Source of the DNA: Ottelia alismoides
Lineage: Eukaryota; Streptophyta; Magnoliopsida; Alismatales; Hydrocharitaceae
Assembly: GCA_037367405.1 (NCBI GenBank)
Contig: JAZKJV010004148.1
Span: 1,798,501-1,862,500 of the forward strand
Reading direction: 5' to 3'
DNA: 64,000 bases
Numbering within the stretch: position 1 is the first letter of the stretch; each line of letters begins with the position of its first letter. Position numbers and translations under genes: made by a program. The notes under the pieces were generated by a model. It was given only the letters and a program-made list of their open reading frames with translations, did not search any database and was not told the origin of the DNA. Below are positions 23,585 to 34,267 of this stretch, one piece after another.

Positions 23585-25059
23585 CTGATCGTCTGTGAAA
23601 TGAAAACTCTCGTAAGAACTCAACGAAAAGTATGCGGGAGATCTAGATGATGTATTGAGGCAAGGGTCTACCTCAACAGTCTGGCCAGGAGGTGAGGGAG
23701 TCTGGGTCTGACTCGCCTCGAGATCTGATGGGACCGGCTCAGAAAGAGGGTCATCCCGAGCCTGTGAAGATGTACGCTGCGGTGGACGGTCGAAAGCTCA
23801 TGGAGTCTGAGCCGAAAAGCCGTCGAGACGTCATCTTCGATGTCAAGAGGAATTATTGGGAGAGCACGTTTACGATTCAAATGAGAGAGAAGATGCGAAA
23901 GCCGCGGAAACTCACGCCCCACTAGCAAACACAAAGCAAACCTCGTGTTCACCAACTCAACCCGATGAAGACCGTAAGAGTTCGGTCTTTTTATCTTGTC
24001 GGTTTTAGGGTTGTAATTAGCAAACAAGTTGCGGTTATCGCAAGCTGAGCGAGCCAATAGGTGCCCGATAGTTTCTCGGAAACACTGGCCCGAGTCCTTA
24101 TAGAAGACCACTCGCACTCAGTCAGTATGGGAGTAAGTACGGACCGTTTCCGGCTACCCGTGTTACTTGAGGATGGAGCCTTGCGCAGTGTCCTCTAAAC
24201 TTCCTACTCTGCTAAGTAAACCCGGACCATTTCGGGCGACCCGAGTTTACCCACTGAGGAACAGTGATCAGGTGTATGAACCAAGTAGTATCTCACGGGA
24301 AATACGGGGTTTGGGCTCTAACCTTATTGGTCGGCTCTCTTGCTTGCGCACTCTGAGATGTGTACGGGGGTTACTCTCCCAAAGCAGATGAATCGGTTTT
24401 ACGGCTTTTTAGGTCAGATATGATTAGCAGTCCCGATTTTAGTTTTGCGGTTTTGAATTTTTTTTGGGTTTTTTCAAACAACGTCTACCCATTTTTTTTA
24501 TAAAAACCCTAATTTCATACACCTAGGTTGCGATTCCTAAGACTAACTACGTAGGCGCAATCTGATAGAGTCAAAAATCCTAAAGAAGCATCTAGAAAAC
24601 TGCGGAAAGCCGATAGTCAAGAAAAACCGTGGTGGGTGCCCTGATCCCTCGGATACACGGTATCCGGCGAATCAGACCCCGAAAAAAAAATGGGGGGGGG
24701 GTTATTGTTTATTACAGCTTCTCTCCCTTTCTCTCTCTTTTACAAAGATTATTCTAACTACTCTACCCTCTGCAGCCGACTCGTGAAGAAGGAACCGACC
24801 TCTCCTCTTTCAACTGATTCGGCTTCCGAAGAAGCTGGCTGACCCAGCAGGCCCTACAAAACTAGTTAGATGTTCGAAAACCGTACGAAATCAATTGAGA
24901 GAAGAAAGCCGAGAAAGCCATAAGAAAAAACTGAAAGAAAAACTATGAAAACAAAACATGAAGAAAAGCCGTACGAAAAACCGTACGAAAAGCAAAACAA
25001 AAAGAAGAGAGAAAAATAAAATCGCAAAGACAGGAAAAAATCCAAAAGTTCTAACGCCT
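23585..25059 (-). other. Leader of element D
   Basis: This 1.5 kb untranslated leader separates PBS and gag and aligns with both parts of the B leader. Conserved blocks include AGACCGAACTCTTACGGTCT (about 23960-23980), GACATCGAAGATGA and CAGACCCAGACTCCCTCACC. A minus-strand ORF of 149 codons (23668-24117) is open in D but broken in B, so I do not treat it as a gene. A G9 run lies at about 24693-24701. Confidence 0.7.
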
Positions 25060-25077
25060 CCCTGGCAACGGTGCCAT
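25060..25077 (-). promoter_or_regulatory. Primer binding site (tRNA-Asp type), element D
   Basis: On the element strand TGGCACCGTTGCCAGGGA starts three bases inside the LTR end. It differs at two positions from TGGCGCCGTTGCCGGGGA, the complement of the plant tRNA-Asp 3' end, and marks the start of minus-strand synthesis. Confidence 0.85.
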
Positions 25078-25733
25078 TTTGATAAATATGAAAATCGGTT
25101 TCGCAGCTTTTTTTAGAAATAACGTGGTCGATGTAGAAAAAGCCGTGAAAGAATACGATCTCAACTCGTATCAAACAAATTCGGTTTTCTGAAGGAAAAC
25201 CTACACTAAATATTTAACCAGGTAAGTGCCCTAGGTCGAACTCAAGGAGGCAGAATAGAATATTTTGATATTTTTTTTCGGTTTTATTTATTGCGATTTT
25301 GTCTTTATCTCTTCTAAAAGTTATTCAGGGAAGAAATTCTTTTTATTTGATTTTTATTTTTTATTTTAATTTTCAAAAAGGGATATTTTTTAAAATGATT
25401 TATTTATTATATAATAGGTGGATATTATATATATGACACAATATAGTAAGGTGAAGCGGATCGAGGAGCGAGCTCGAACAACACAAGAAAACAAATCAAA
25501 ACGAGGCGAAATTCGAAGAATCAAAACACGACGAAAACACGACAAAAACTCAAGAAAATTTAATACTAAGTAGATGGGGTAGTTGAGTAACTACCCTAAA
25601 GAAATCGTCAAAAACAGAGGTCAAACGAGGTCAAAACAACCCCTATAGCCGAGGGGCATAAGCGTAAAAAAAACTATAAAATTGGTGCAATTAGGTCCTG
25701 AAAGGACAGTTCTGTAAACAAAATAAAATATTC

Positions 25734-25769
25734 TTACATTTAGGTCCCTGCGGAGGGACCTAAATGTAA
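25734..25769 (-). repeat. Perfect 16 bp AGGTCCCT hairpin, D 5' LTR
   Basis: Arms TTACATTTAGGTCCCT and AGGGACCTAAATGTAA pair along all 16 positions around the loop GCGG. A second, eroded hairpin (GCAATTAGGTCC...GGAC) lies about 40 bases to its left at 25686-25712. Confidence 0.92.
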
Positions 25770-26773
25770 TTCTAGAAACTATCAGCGGCGGAAGTGAAGA
25801 TCTGGAAGTTGCCTGGGTTTACTATGCAAAATCTCCGCCGATTCAGCACTGACGGTCCAGATTAGAACTTATTCGGCATGATCGGACGGCTTGCGGATGC
25901 GCCACGTGTCAGAAAACTGTACATCGCCGGTTCTTGAACTATTCTTGAGTTTGTTAGAAGTCCGGCGACGAGTGTCTCTTCTCTGAATTCTTTCGAGCGA
26001 ACGCCGGCATTCCTCCGGCAGGGCCAGAGGGGTGGCTCCTCCACCCCTCGAGCTCGCCCGCGGTAGGGGATTTGCGGCATCGATGCCGAGCGGTGGTGGC
26101 GATGCAATGAAGATGATGGTCTCGTAAACCTGGAGGTTGCTGAAGGTTGTTATCCCTTCTTCGAAATTGATTTCCGTGAAGATTATGCCTTCCAGATGTG
26201 TGGCGTTTGGCTCCGTATTGAAGATAGACCTGTGAAGAACAAATTGGTATGCTCGATTCTCAAGGAATCGGCCAATGGATGAAGAATTCGCAAGATAAAA
26301 TCAATGAAAGATTTAGTTTCCAGAAGAAATACGAAGTTGCGTGAAAATGTGGCAGAAATGAAACACGAATCGATGTAGATTTGAAACGAGTTGAAAGTGG
26401 ATTTGGATTGGGCGTGTAACCTAAGGGATTAAGAGTCCTAATGATGGCTTAATCACGCTAATATCTACATGAATATCGAGGCAAAAATTCAAAGAAAATG
26501 AAGGAAAAGATCTGGGGAGTCAAGGTGTATTACCTGGACTGAAGTGCTCGACAGTCGACCTTTGGCCTGAGCTGGACACGCGCGTGGCGGCGATGCAAGG
26601 CGGCGCCATCGCCTTGGAACCTCCTCCAATCTTCCTTCCTCCACGCGAGCCGCCGAACTGGAGCTGTCACCTCCTATAGTGGCTGGAAACGAGAGGAGAA
26701 GGATGGGGGTCGACCACTGGAACTGGTGTTTCAGTTAGATGGAGAGCTAGTTTATTAATGGCGATTTTTGGGG

Positions 26774-26785
26774 GCTTTTATAGAT
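26774..26785 (-). promoter_or_regulatory. TATA box of element D 5' LTR
   Basis: CTATAAAAGCCCC on the minus strand is conserved in the 3' LTR at about 14235-14244. It sits in the middle of the LTR, as expected for the RNA polymerase II promoter. Transcription would start roughly 30 bases further left. The solo LTR has a decayed version near 42200. Confidence 0.65.
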
Positions 26786-28155
26786 CAATGGAGTACTCCC
26801 CAAGTAAAATCGAAGGGTAGGCGAGGTAGAGGGTTGATAGGGGATTAGATCCAAGGGCTTAGATTGGTCAGAAGGGTTAAAGGATGCGTGGGATAATTAA
26901 GTGAAGGTCGCCGGTCAGAACAGAAAGGTTGTTATCGTGACAAGTGTCAGCACCTGGTTGGCCAGAATACTGAAAATGCTTGTAAATTGAGTAATAAATA
27001 ATAATTAAGGTTATTTTAAATAAGTTTAAATATAGGAAATATAAATAATTAAATAATCTTAAATATGGAATAAATACTTATTATAAATAATAAATATTAT
27101 TTGAAATATAAATTTTATATTAATAAATATGTATTTATAAATAGGTTTTAGATTTTTAATTTAATAAATAAATAAGTAAAAATTTATTTTATATTTTCTT
27201 AATTATTAAAACAGTAAATACGAGTTATGTGAATTTTTATGGATTTTAATAAAGTAATTTACATGTTTTAATAAATAGAGGTATAAGTTATCTAGTTCAT
27301 TTATACCTATATTTTAGGGTTTTTGATTTTATTAAAATAATAAATATACTCCAAAAAGTATGAAATAATTTAGGGTGAAAATACAAGATCATGAAATACT
27401 TTAAAAATTATAAAATTAATAAAACTATAAATAATGTGTGTTACATAAAATAAATAGCCCAGAAACCTCGTTATCTTTTGGTCCCAAAATCGACTTTTTG
27501 CAAAAGGACTCTGAATTTGATGAAACTACCTTTATTAAATAGAGAATATTATTTTATGAACTTTAAAGGTGAGTAGAGTGAAATTGGATTCGTATGAGGA
27601 AGTTATGAGGTTCAGAAGTTGAGATTTTGACAATTTATAGGCTGGGTTTCTTAGCATACATACAGGATAATATTTTTAACTTATTTTCATATTTTTATGT
27701 ACATTTTTATTAATAATTAGGAGAAGAGTTTGGTGAAAAATATGTACATATTAATTAATAAAAAATCTTTGAAGTTTTGTATTTATTGTATAAATAGTAG
27801 AAGGTGTATGTGTGTGTGTTAATTTATTTTTTTTCCGGTTTTCTTTCCTTATCTCCCCCTACTTTTCGGTTTGTCGACCAATCCATACTGACTTGGTCTC
27901 GGGGTTAGGCTATAAATATACCTATCAATTATATTTATATTTTAAGTCATATTGCATATATTTTCATACATTCAGTCTGCCTTTTCTTTGTTTTCTTGTT
28001 CTTTATTTATTTACATGATTTTGATGATTAAAAATGAATATTTATACCTGAAGGATGATTTATTAAAAGATGGGAATTAATAGATATTTACATGCATTTG
28101 TTAAGGGTTTTAAGACAAAATGCGACAGAAAAGTTAATGAATCATGGATTCATCA

Positions 28156-28160
28156 ATACC
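28156..28160. repeat. Target site duplication ATACC, right of element D
   Basis: It is identical to 12527-12531 and follows the LTR terminus GGATTCATCA. Confidence 0.9.
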
Positions 28161-28736
28161 TCATAGTCAATTGTGGGCCTTATATAACCCAACAGCTTGG
28201 CAGATGGTACCACTGTTTTTGGGGCTGTGAGCGTTTACGTTGGGTGATAGGGCGACACCTTCTGCGAGTTTGCTTAATACAACTGATTAATCACCAAATT
28301 AAAATTAAAAAGACAAAAGATCGAACTCTTACAGTCTCCACTATGTGCAGTTGGTGAATCTGGGGTTTGCATTGTGTTTGTATGTAAGGTATGCGTTATT
28401 CCGTGTCTTATACGCCTCCACATTCATGTTCTTGACATGACTTTGTATTCTCTCTCGTACTTCCTTTTGACATCGAAGATGAGGACTAGACATATTTTAC
28501 GCTCAAACTCCGTGAGCTTTTGATGATCCACCTTTCATGGTATGTCTTCACAGACTTGGGGTGACCCTCTTCTTGAGTTGGTCCCACTTAGTCATAAGGG
28601 AGTCAGACCCAGACTCCCTCACCTCCCAACCCTTCAGCTAAGGCAGACCCACACCTTAATTTTTTGTCTATTTCTTCTACATGTTTATCATAGAGTTTTT
28701 GTGAGACTTTTTCCTTCCTAGAGGATTCGACGATCG
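28161..28736 (+). other. Leader of element B, part 2
   Basis: This continues the leader of B after the D insertion. GATCGAACTCTTACAGTCT (28320), GACATCGAAGATGAGGAC (28471) and CAGACCCAGACTCCCTC (28603) match the D leader in order. No intact ORF is present. Confidence 0.8.
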
Positions 28737-31030
28737 TGTCTAGAGGGAAGGGACCAGTTGAATATAGAGTTGTTGAGGAAAGACCGAATGATGAGAGATG
28801 GATGAATGGGAGACCTGATCCAGCTTCGGATATCAATGAGGGGATTCTAGACACACTACATCAGATGAGTTTGCATATCAGAAATTAATGTAGAGTCTAG
28901 GATGCTTAGAGCTGAGATCACTGCATTGAGAGCAAGAGCCAAGAAACCACCACCACCTATCGTGGTTCCCGCTACTTTGAGAGATGAGTATGACTAAGGA
29001 GCTAGGATGCTACACCATTGGATTTGATTATCACCGAATCAAGATTCATACGAGTTGAGACCATCCTTCATTTTACTTCTTCCCAAGTACTATGGGAACA
29101 CATTAGATGAGCCATTTACCTTCTTACAACAGTTTGAAATGAATTATGGCACGACTAGTTATACAGGAGTTATGTAGGAGGCCATATGCCTCAAGGCCTT
29201 CCCCTTCGCCTTAGTAAATAAGGTGCTTTACTGGTTGAGTCACTTGGGGAGGGAGATTTCTACATGGGACGATCTTAAGTCCACATTCTTGCGTAAATAT
29301 ATTTCTTTGGGACGGACGAACATGATGAGGAGTTAGATCTCCAATTTTACATAGTTACCACTTGAGTTATTCCATGAGGAATGGGATTGCTTCAAGGATT
29401 TGACAGAGAGATGCCCTCCTCATTAGATACCACTGAAGGTGCTTGTGAAAAATTATTTGGGAGGACTCTAGCTGGATAACCATGGCCTAGTGAGCACTGC
29501 ATGTGGCGATAGTTATCTGAATAGGGATGTCGAGTCAGTTTGGTCCATCTTTGAGTTGATGGCGGAGAATTAACATGTTGTTAATTCCACTCGAGCATTC
29601 CAGAAGGGCCCATCCACTACACCACCGAGAACATCAGAGGGTGGCGCATGTTTCTAAGTCTGATTCATGGTATGACATAAAATTTATTAGTGAGAAACAT
29701 ACCTTAATTGACGTCATTCAGAAGCAATTCTAGGATCTACAGCCACTGCAAGAGTTTGAGAAACTATCATCACTTCCTTAGCAGTTGAGTGATTTGATGA
29801 GGAAGGTGATCGAGTTGCAGCTACAGTATGACCAGTCTCGCATTCCTTCTTCCACTTCTCAGTCTGTACGAAGATCTTAACCCGATCCTCCCACCTATCA
29901 TATTTAGTTTGTTCAGAGCGAGCCGGTAAATCATAATGAGATTCCACAGATTGATTGGCGTGAAGATCCATTCAATGCCAATTTGAGTCAGATCACTAGA
30001 CTTGGAGATGTTGATGTTGATTCTCATGCTACTCTTGAGATCAATGGGATATGGTATGCTCCTATTCAGCCTTCACCACACATTCCTCCTCATAGCATAC
30101 ACCAGCAACGACAACAGTAGCATTATAGTCATACGCAGCATGGACGTCCGCATTTCCAACACCACCAGCATCACATACAACAGCAACCTCATTAGTACAC
30201 TTATCAAAGACCACTTTCACATCAATATCATGCTACACATCCACACGCCTAGCACCAGCAGCAATGGTATGCTTCCTTCACACCATAGAGATCTCCTCAG
30301 CCTTGCACACCACAATAGCACACTCTTAGGAAGGAGAGAGACAACTGGAGACACCACACTGAGTTTGAGATGTCTTCACATGCCCTGGCACTGAACCAGA
30401 TCATGGACATGTTGAGCATGCTCCATACAGTGCATAGGATAGAGATGGAGTAGGTTAACTATAGCCTAGATGAGTTAACTGTGCCCAAGACCACTCTCCT
30501 AGTCTAGCCTCAAATGAATCCAAACAACAAGAGGAGGCATTCAGATCAGATAAGCACCACCACTAGTACGATCTCTTTTAAAAATTATATCTAACTCCAT
30601 TCATCTCATGAGTGGTAGATCAACACGAGCACCTCATCGAGAGGAGGAGAGGGCTCATGATGAGGAGCGAGAGTCGATCCATGATGATCTTAATCATACA
30701 CATTCTGATGCCGAGGAGGAGGACCACCATGATGATGGGCACTGACACGATGTCCAGCATGATGATCATAGAGAGGGGAGCAATGCAGGGACAATAGACA
30801 TCGACACAGGTGAGTTAGACGATGATACCATGCAGACCATGTAGATGCCCCTGATGTAGATTTTTCTTCCCTGGTTTTAGAGAGTTTCGTACATACTTCT
30901 GAGACTCGAAATGTACTTGTTGATTCCACTTCTAAGATAAATAAAAATGTTGATTTTGTTGTTCCTAAGATTGTTCCTTTTCCTGACGCTTTGTATGAAA
31001 AAGGAAAGAGAAACACCAAAAAAAATGTTG
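28737..31030 (+). pseudogene. gag pseudogene of element B
   Basis: This plus-strand gag is homologous to D gag throughout. The start codon position reads GTG at 28737 (ATG in D). Capsid blocks are recognisable: LHHWI near 29010, FLQQFEMNYG near 29125, a STWDDLKSTFLRKY match near 29265 and CFKDLTERCP near 29390. The QIDWREDPFNANLSQI patch is near 29955, the His/Gln-rich stretch at 30090-30330 and the acidic Asp/Glu/His-rich tail at 30640-30840. Nonsense codons and indels occur every few dozen codons, so it is long dead. Confidence 0.85.
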
Positions 31031-32163
31031 TCACTCCTCATACAGAAAGGTTGATGAAATATCACACTTTTTGAAGATCCTGCTTCATGATGCCTTGGAT
31101 CACTTCCCTACGTTCAAGCAACAGTTGAAGAATAGATGCACAATACGTAGGAAAAGGAGATCAAGAGTTGAGAAACATGTATTGAATATGGCAATTCTTG
31201 TGCTATTTAAAATAAGGTACTAATAAAAGAGAGATTCTGGAGCTCGCTATGTCACATGCTAGATTGCAGATGCTGCAATCCATCGTACTCTCTTAGATAA
31301 TGGTTCCTCCATTATTTTTTTCCCATCCTCTTTGCTTGACAATCTCAAGCTAGGTCCTCATTACAAATCATGAGAGATACTTCAGTTTGCATATTGACAT
31401 GTGAAGAGACCTTGAAGTGTGTTGAGGAACATTATCGTGACAGTTCAGGGCTTGCAGTTTCTAGTGGACTTTACTGTCGTAAGTACGATGTGCCCTACAT
31501 AGTTACACCTTGCTCCAATCATTATCGAGAGACCCTTCTTGCACATAGCGAGAGAAGACTTTGATTATGATGCTGGGAGAGTATCATTATGCACAGACAG
31601 TGAAGAGATACACATTGAAATGGTGAGAGGATGTAGCAATACCAGATTAGTATTGTAATTTACTTCCTAGGACACCAATGTTGCAGATGATTATCAATAC
31701 GTAGATGAGACAAAATCTCTTGATCTTGAGAGCATTTATTTTGATACCCACGATATCCTTCATGAGGATAGGGTAGATGACATGGTACCTAGTTCTTCAG
31801 ATGATTGTTCACATGCAGACACCGAGTTCACATCAAATCCAGATCAACAATCAATTGCAGTAGGCATCTCATTGCCACAGATTGGGAGTACACATATGCT
31901 ATCATGAGAGTCTGCTTATTATATTTCACAGATCATATAGTCTATTCAGCGTAGAGAGTCAGATGGTGTGATGGGTACACATATAGCCACCTTCTGTATT
32001 CCGACTCCAGAGATGCGTATTTCAGTAAAGAGACCTATGCTAAACACAACGTTCATTCACTGAGGCAGTTCTACATGTTTAGCCAGGGATCACTATACGC
32101 AAGTACAACAGACGATTCAGTACCACCCAAGTTGAGGTGATCTACTTCGTACATGATGCATGA
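31031..32163 (+). pseudogene. PR/linker joined to integrase tail, element B
   Basis: The protease active site is still readable at about 31290 (LLDNGSSI), followed by a decayed flap region and the ILGRPFL block as IIERPFL near 31520. An acidic linker (IYFDTHDILHEDRVDD near 31740) follows. Instead of RT, the sequence then reaches the end of integrase (VEVIYFVHDA, stop at 32161). RT, RNase H and almost all of IN are missing. Element A shows the same join at 1-426, so the deletion predates both copies. Confidence 0.8.
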
Positions 32164-34233
32164 CTACTCTTCCAATTTATTTCATCTTGTATAGGGACAT
32201 GTGAGCCTTTCGGTTTTCTGGAGTACACCACATGTATATTCTTCGTAGTCCACAATCGTCCCCATTTTTTTTCTCGTCTTATATGCTTAGGATACCAAAA
32301 CCTATGTATGGGGGGATCGATTGCTTGTTGATTTGCGCTTTTCGACTTTTTTTACTTTTCTCTTATTTTCCTTTCTTTTTACTCTAATCACTGTCCCTAA
32401 TTTTTTGCCACATTCTCTTCTATACTTAGGATGCATTATCCTAATTATAGGGGGGCCAAGTGATTTCATTGATTTCCTTTTCATTTCTTTCTTTTGTTCC
32501 TTCGTTTGTATATTCATTTTCCCCAGTCACCTCATTTTTGTCTTCAACTATACTTATGATGACATGATCATAAGTATGGGGAGGTCGACTAACTTCTATT
32601 CTTTTATTATTTTTCACACACTTTTACTTAGCACAATTTATTTCTTCCTTTTTCTCTTTTAATGCAATGAGGACCTAGCACAAGCTAAGTATAGGGGATG
32701 TGTATATATTGCATATATACTTGTGTCCATAACTCGTACTTTTATGCATTTTCTATATCTATAAAATTCACAAAATATTGGTAAAGGGCAATTTAAAATC
32801 CATTTATTTATTTATTATTTATAAAATACTTGTAAATAAGTAAAATATTTGTAAAACCCTTATGTAAAATTCATAATTTAAAATATGATTTTCAATTGTG
32901 TATTTAATATATAATACATATTTAATCCTATTGATTAAAATATGTGTAAAAATCATTTAATCTTTGTAAAATTCTTTGTGTATAAAATTTGTAAAATACA
33001 TTAGTTATTTATTCCTTATAAAACATGGGAAACTTGTCTTGTAAAACTCTTACATTAAAAATGTTTATAAAATTTGAAAAAATCCAAAAAATACAAAAGC
33101 CTAAAATTCATAAAAATTACAAAATCATTAAAATCCATAAAAATGAGTAAAATTCAGAAAATATACTTCATAAAAACATTGTTGCATTTACATTAGAATT
33201 TTTCGGAATAAGTTTGATTTATGGAACTAAAGATTGGGAATAGTCTAAAGGATGGAGCTTGATATGGTCTTCAATTTCATTGTAAGAAGCCTAGTTAGGA
33301 ACTGGAATTTAGACTCTTCAGGTCATTGATACCTTGATTGGGAAGTAAACTTAAATGCCTAAATAGAACACTTGATGTCATACATTTAACTCTTCATCTG
33401 GACAAATGCACTTGGCACTAAGCTCGACTGGTATGGGGTTACTAAGGGTAGTTCATTTTTGTGGTGCATTTTCATCCTTGTAAAATGGCGCAGACGTCTA
33501 AAAACAGGAGTCGTGGGGTTGAAATATTGCTTCGGATGGGGAAAGGATTTTTTGGTACAATTTTGCATGACCTCAAAAAATAGACGGAATAAAATGATGC
33601 TATATCTGTCGATGCACAAAAAGATTGATGCAGTGCAAGCAACATTACAAAGCCAATCCAAAGAGAAGCCATCAAATACCAAATATGACCACAATGGACC
33701 AAGCTTCCACCAAAAAGCATGCACATCTTAGTGGAGACTTAGCTACACTAGTTGGGCTTGACAAGGAGATGTGACTACACTGATCACACTCCAGTTCTTT
33801 TCTCATTCTTCTCCATTCTCTCTCTACTCGATTTTGGACACAACACGACCTAACCTTAAAAGGGAATAACCCTCTCCTCGATGAAAGAGTATCTGGATGA
33901 GGAACCAATGGGAGTGTATTATTGGGATGGGCAATTTCTTTGCTTTTTAAGCAAGAAGAGCTAACACAATTCACACACAGTACAAATTGAATTCAACGAT
34001 TGATTGAGTTGGCGATATGGATGAGTGGATCTGAGCTGGTTGTTTAGGTGAACCTAATTAAGAATTTGTGGAACTTGAGGACCGTAGAGACTAAAATCCT
34101 AATCATTAGTTGAGGGTCCGATAAAATGCTTGTTTTAGGCCCAACCAATTTCTACCCTTTGTCTGTTCTCATGAATTTGATTAGTAAAATTCAAACTTTC
34201 CTTGTTTTCCCGTATTTTTTCAAATAAGTGTTT
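32164..34233 (+). other. 3' UTR of element B
   Basis: It is alignable base for base with element A (427-2519). Hairpin modules sit at the start, then an AT-rich stretch (32800-33180), then the conserved segment 33230-34020. An ORF at 33459-33731 ends AVQATLQSQ...KACTS, similar to a D reading, but no function can be assigned. Confidence 0.7.
32281..32697 (+). repeat. Four hairpin plus PPT-like modules (element B)
   Basis: The modules are at about 32281-32316, 32420-32455, 32548-32582 and 32625-32697. The second reads CTATACTTAGGAT, loop GCATT, ATCCTAATTATAG, then six G. The third has ATACTTATGAT/ATCATAAGTAT arms. Relative to A, B changes are found in both arms of the third module (ACGAT/CGTAA in A, ATGAT/CATAA in B), which keeps pairing. 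Confidence 0.85.
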
Positions 34234-34267
34234 GCTAAGGGACTAGCAAACTCTAAGTATAGGGGAT
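34234..34267 (+). promoter_or_regulatory. Polypurine tract and preceding hairpin (element B)
   Basis: TTTGCTA...TAGCAAA stem-loop, then CTCTAAGTATAGGGGAT up to the LTR. The tract AAGTATAGGGG is the same string that ends the upstream hairpin modules. Confidence 0.85.

Larger units (their letters stand above)
12532..28155 (-). mobile_element. Athila-like Ty3/gypsy element D, nearly full length, 15.6 kb
   Basis: This is the best preserved element of the window, on the minus strand. From right to left it has a 5' LTR (25080-28155), PBS, leader, gag, PR, RT, RNase H, IN, 3' UTR and 3' LTR (12532-15502). It is bounded by ATACC on both sides and inserted in the leader of element B. Gag and pol are of the Athila type in domain order and motifs. 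The reading frames contain about seven nonsense codons and at least three frameshifts, so it is not autonomous now. The LTR pair differs at a few positions per hundred by eye, so the insertion is fairly young compared with C and E. Confidence 0.95.
25080..28155 (-). repeat. 5' LTR of element D, 3076 bp
   Basis: On the element strand it begins TGATGAATCCATGATTC at 28155 and ends ATTTATCA at 25080. A TATA box at about 26775-26784 suggests U3 of about 1.4 kb and R plus U5 of about 1.7 kb. The U3 start and the TGGATTGGTCGAC block (about 27880) are shared with the A, B and C LTRs. The R/U5 part carries the perfect AGGTCCCT hairpin, the GGGTAGTT/AACTACCC hairpin and the U5 motif GGTCGAACTCAAGGAGG (minus complement, about 25232). 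Confidence 0.93.

Noticed and set aside
23668..24117. 149-codon ORF in the leader of D
   Set aside because: The homologous leader of B is broken in this frame by stops and indels, and the region also overlaps the open upstream extension of gag. An upstream ORF remains possible but is not supported.
24690..24702. G9 run in the D leader as an additional PPT
   Set aside because: It is in the leader, reads C9 on the element strand and has no AAGTATA context or hairpin, so it is probably slippage.
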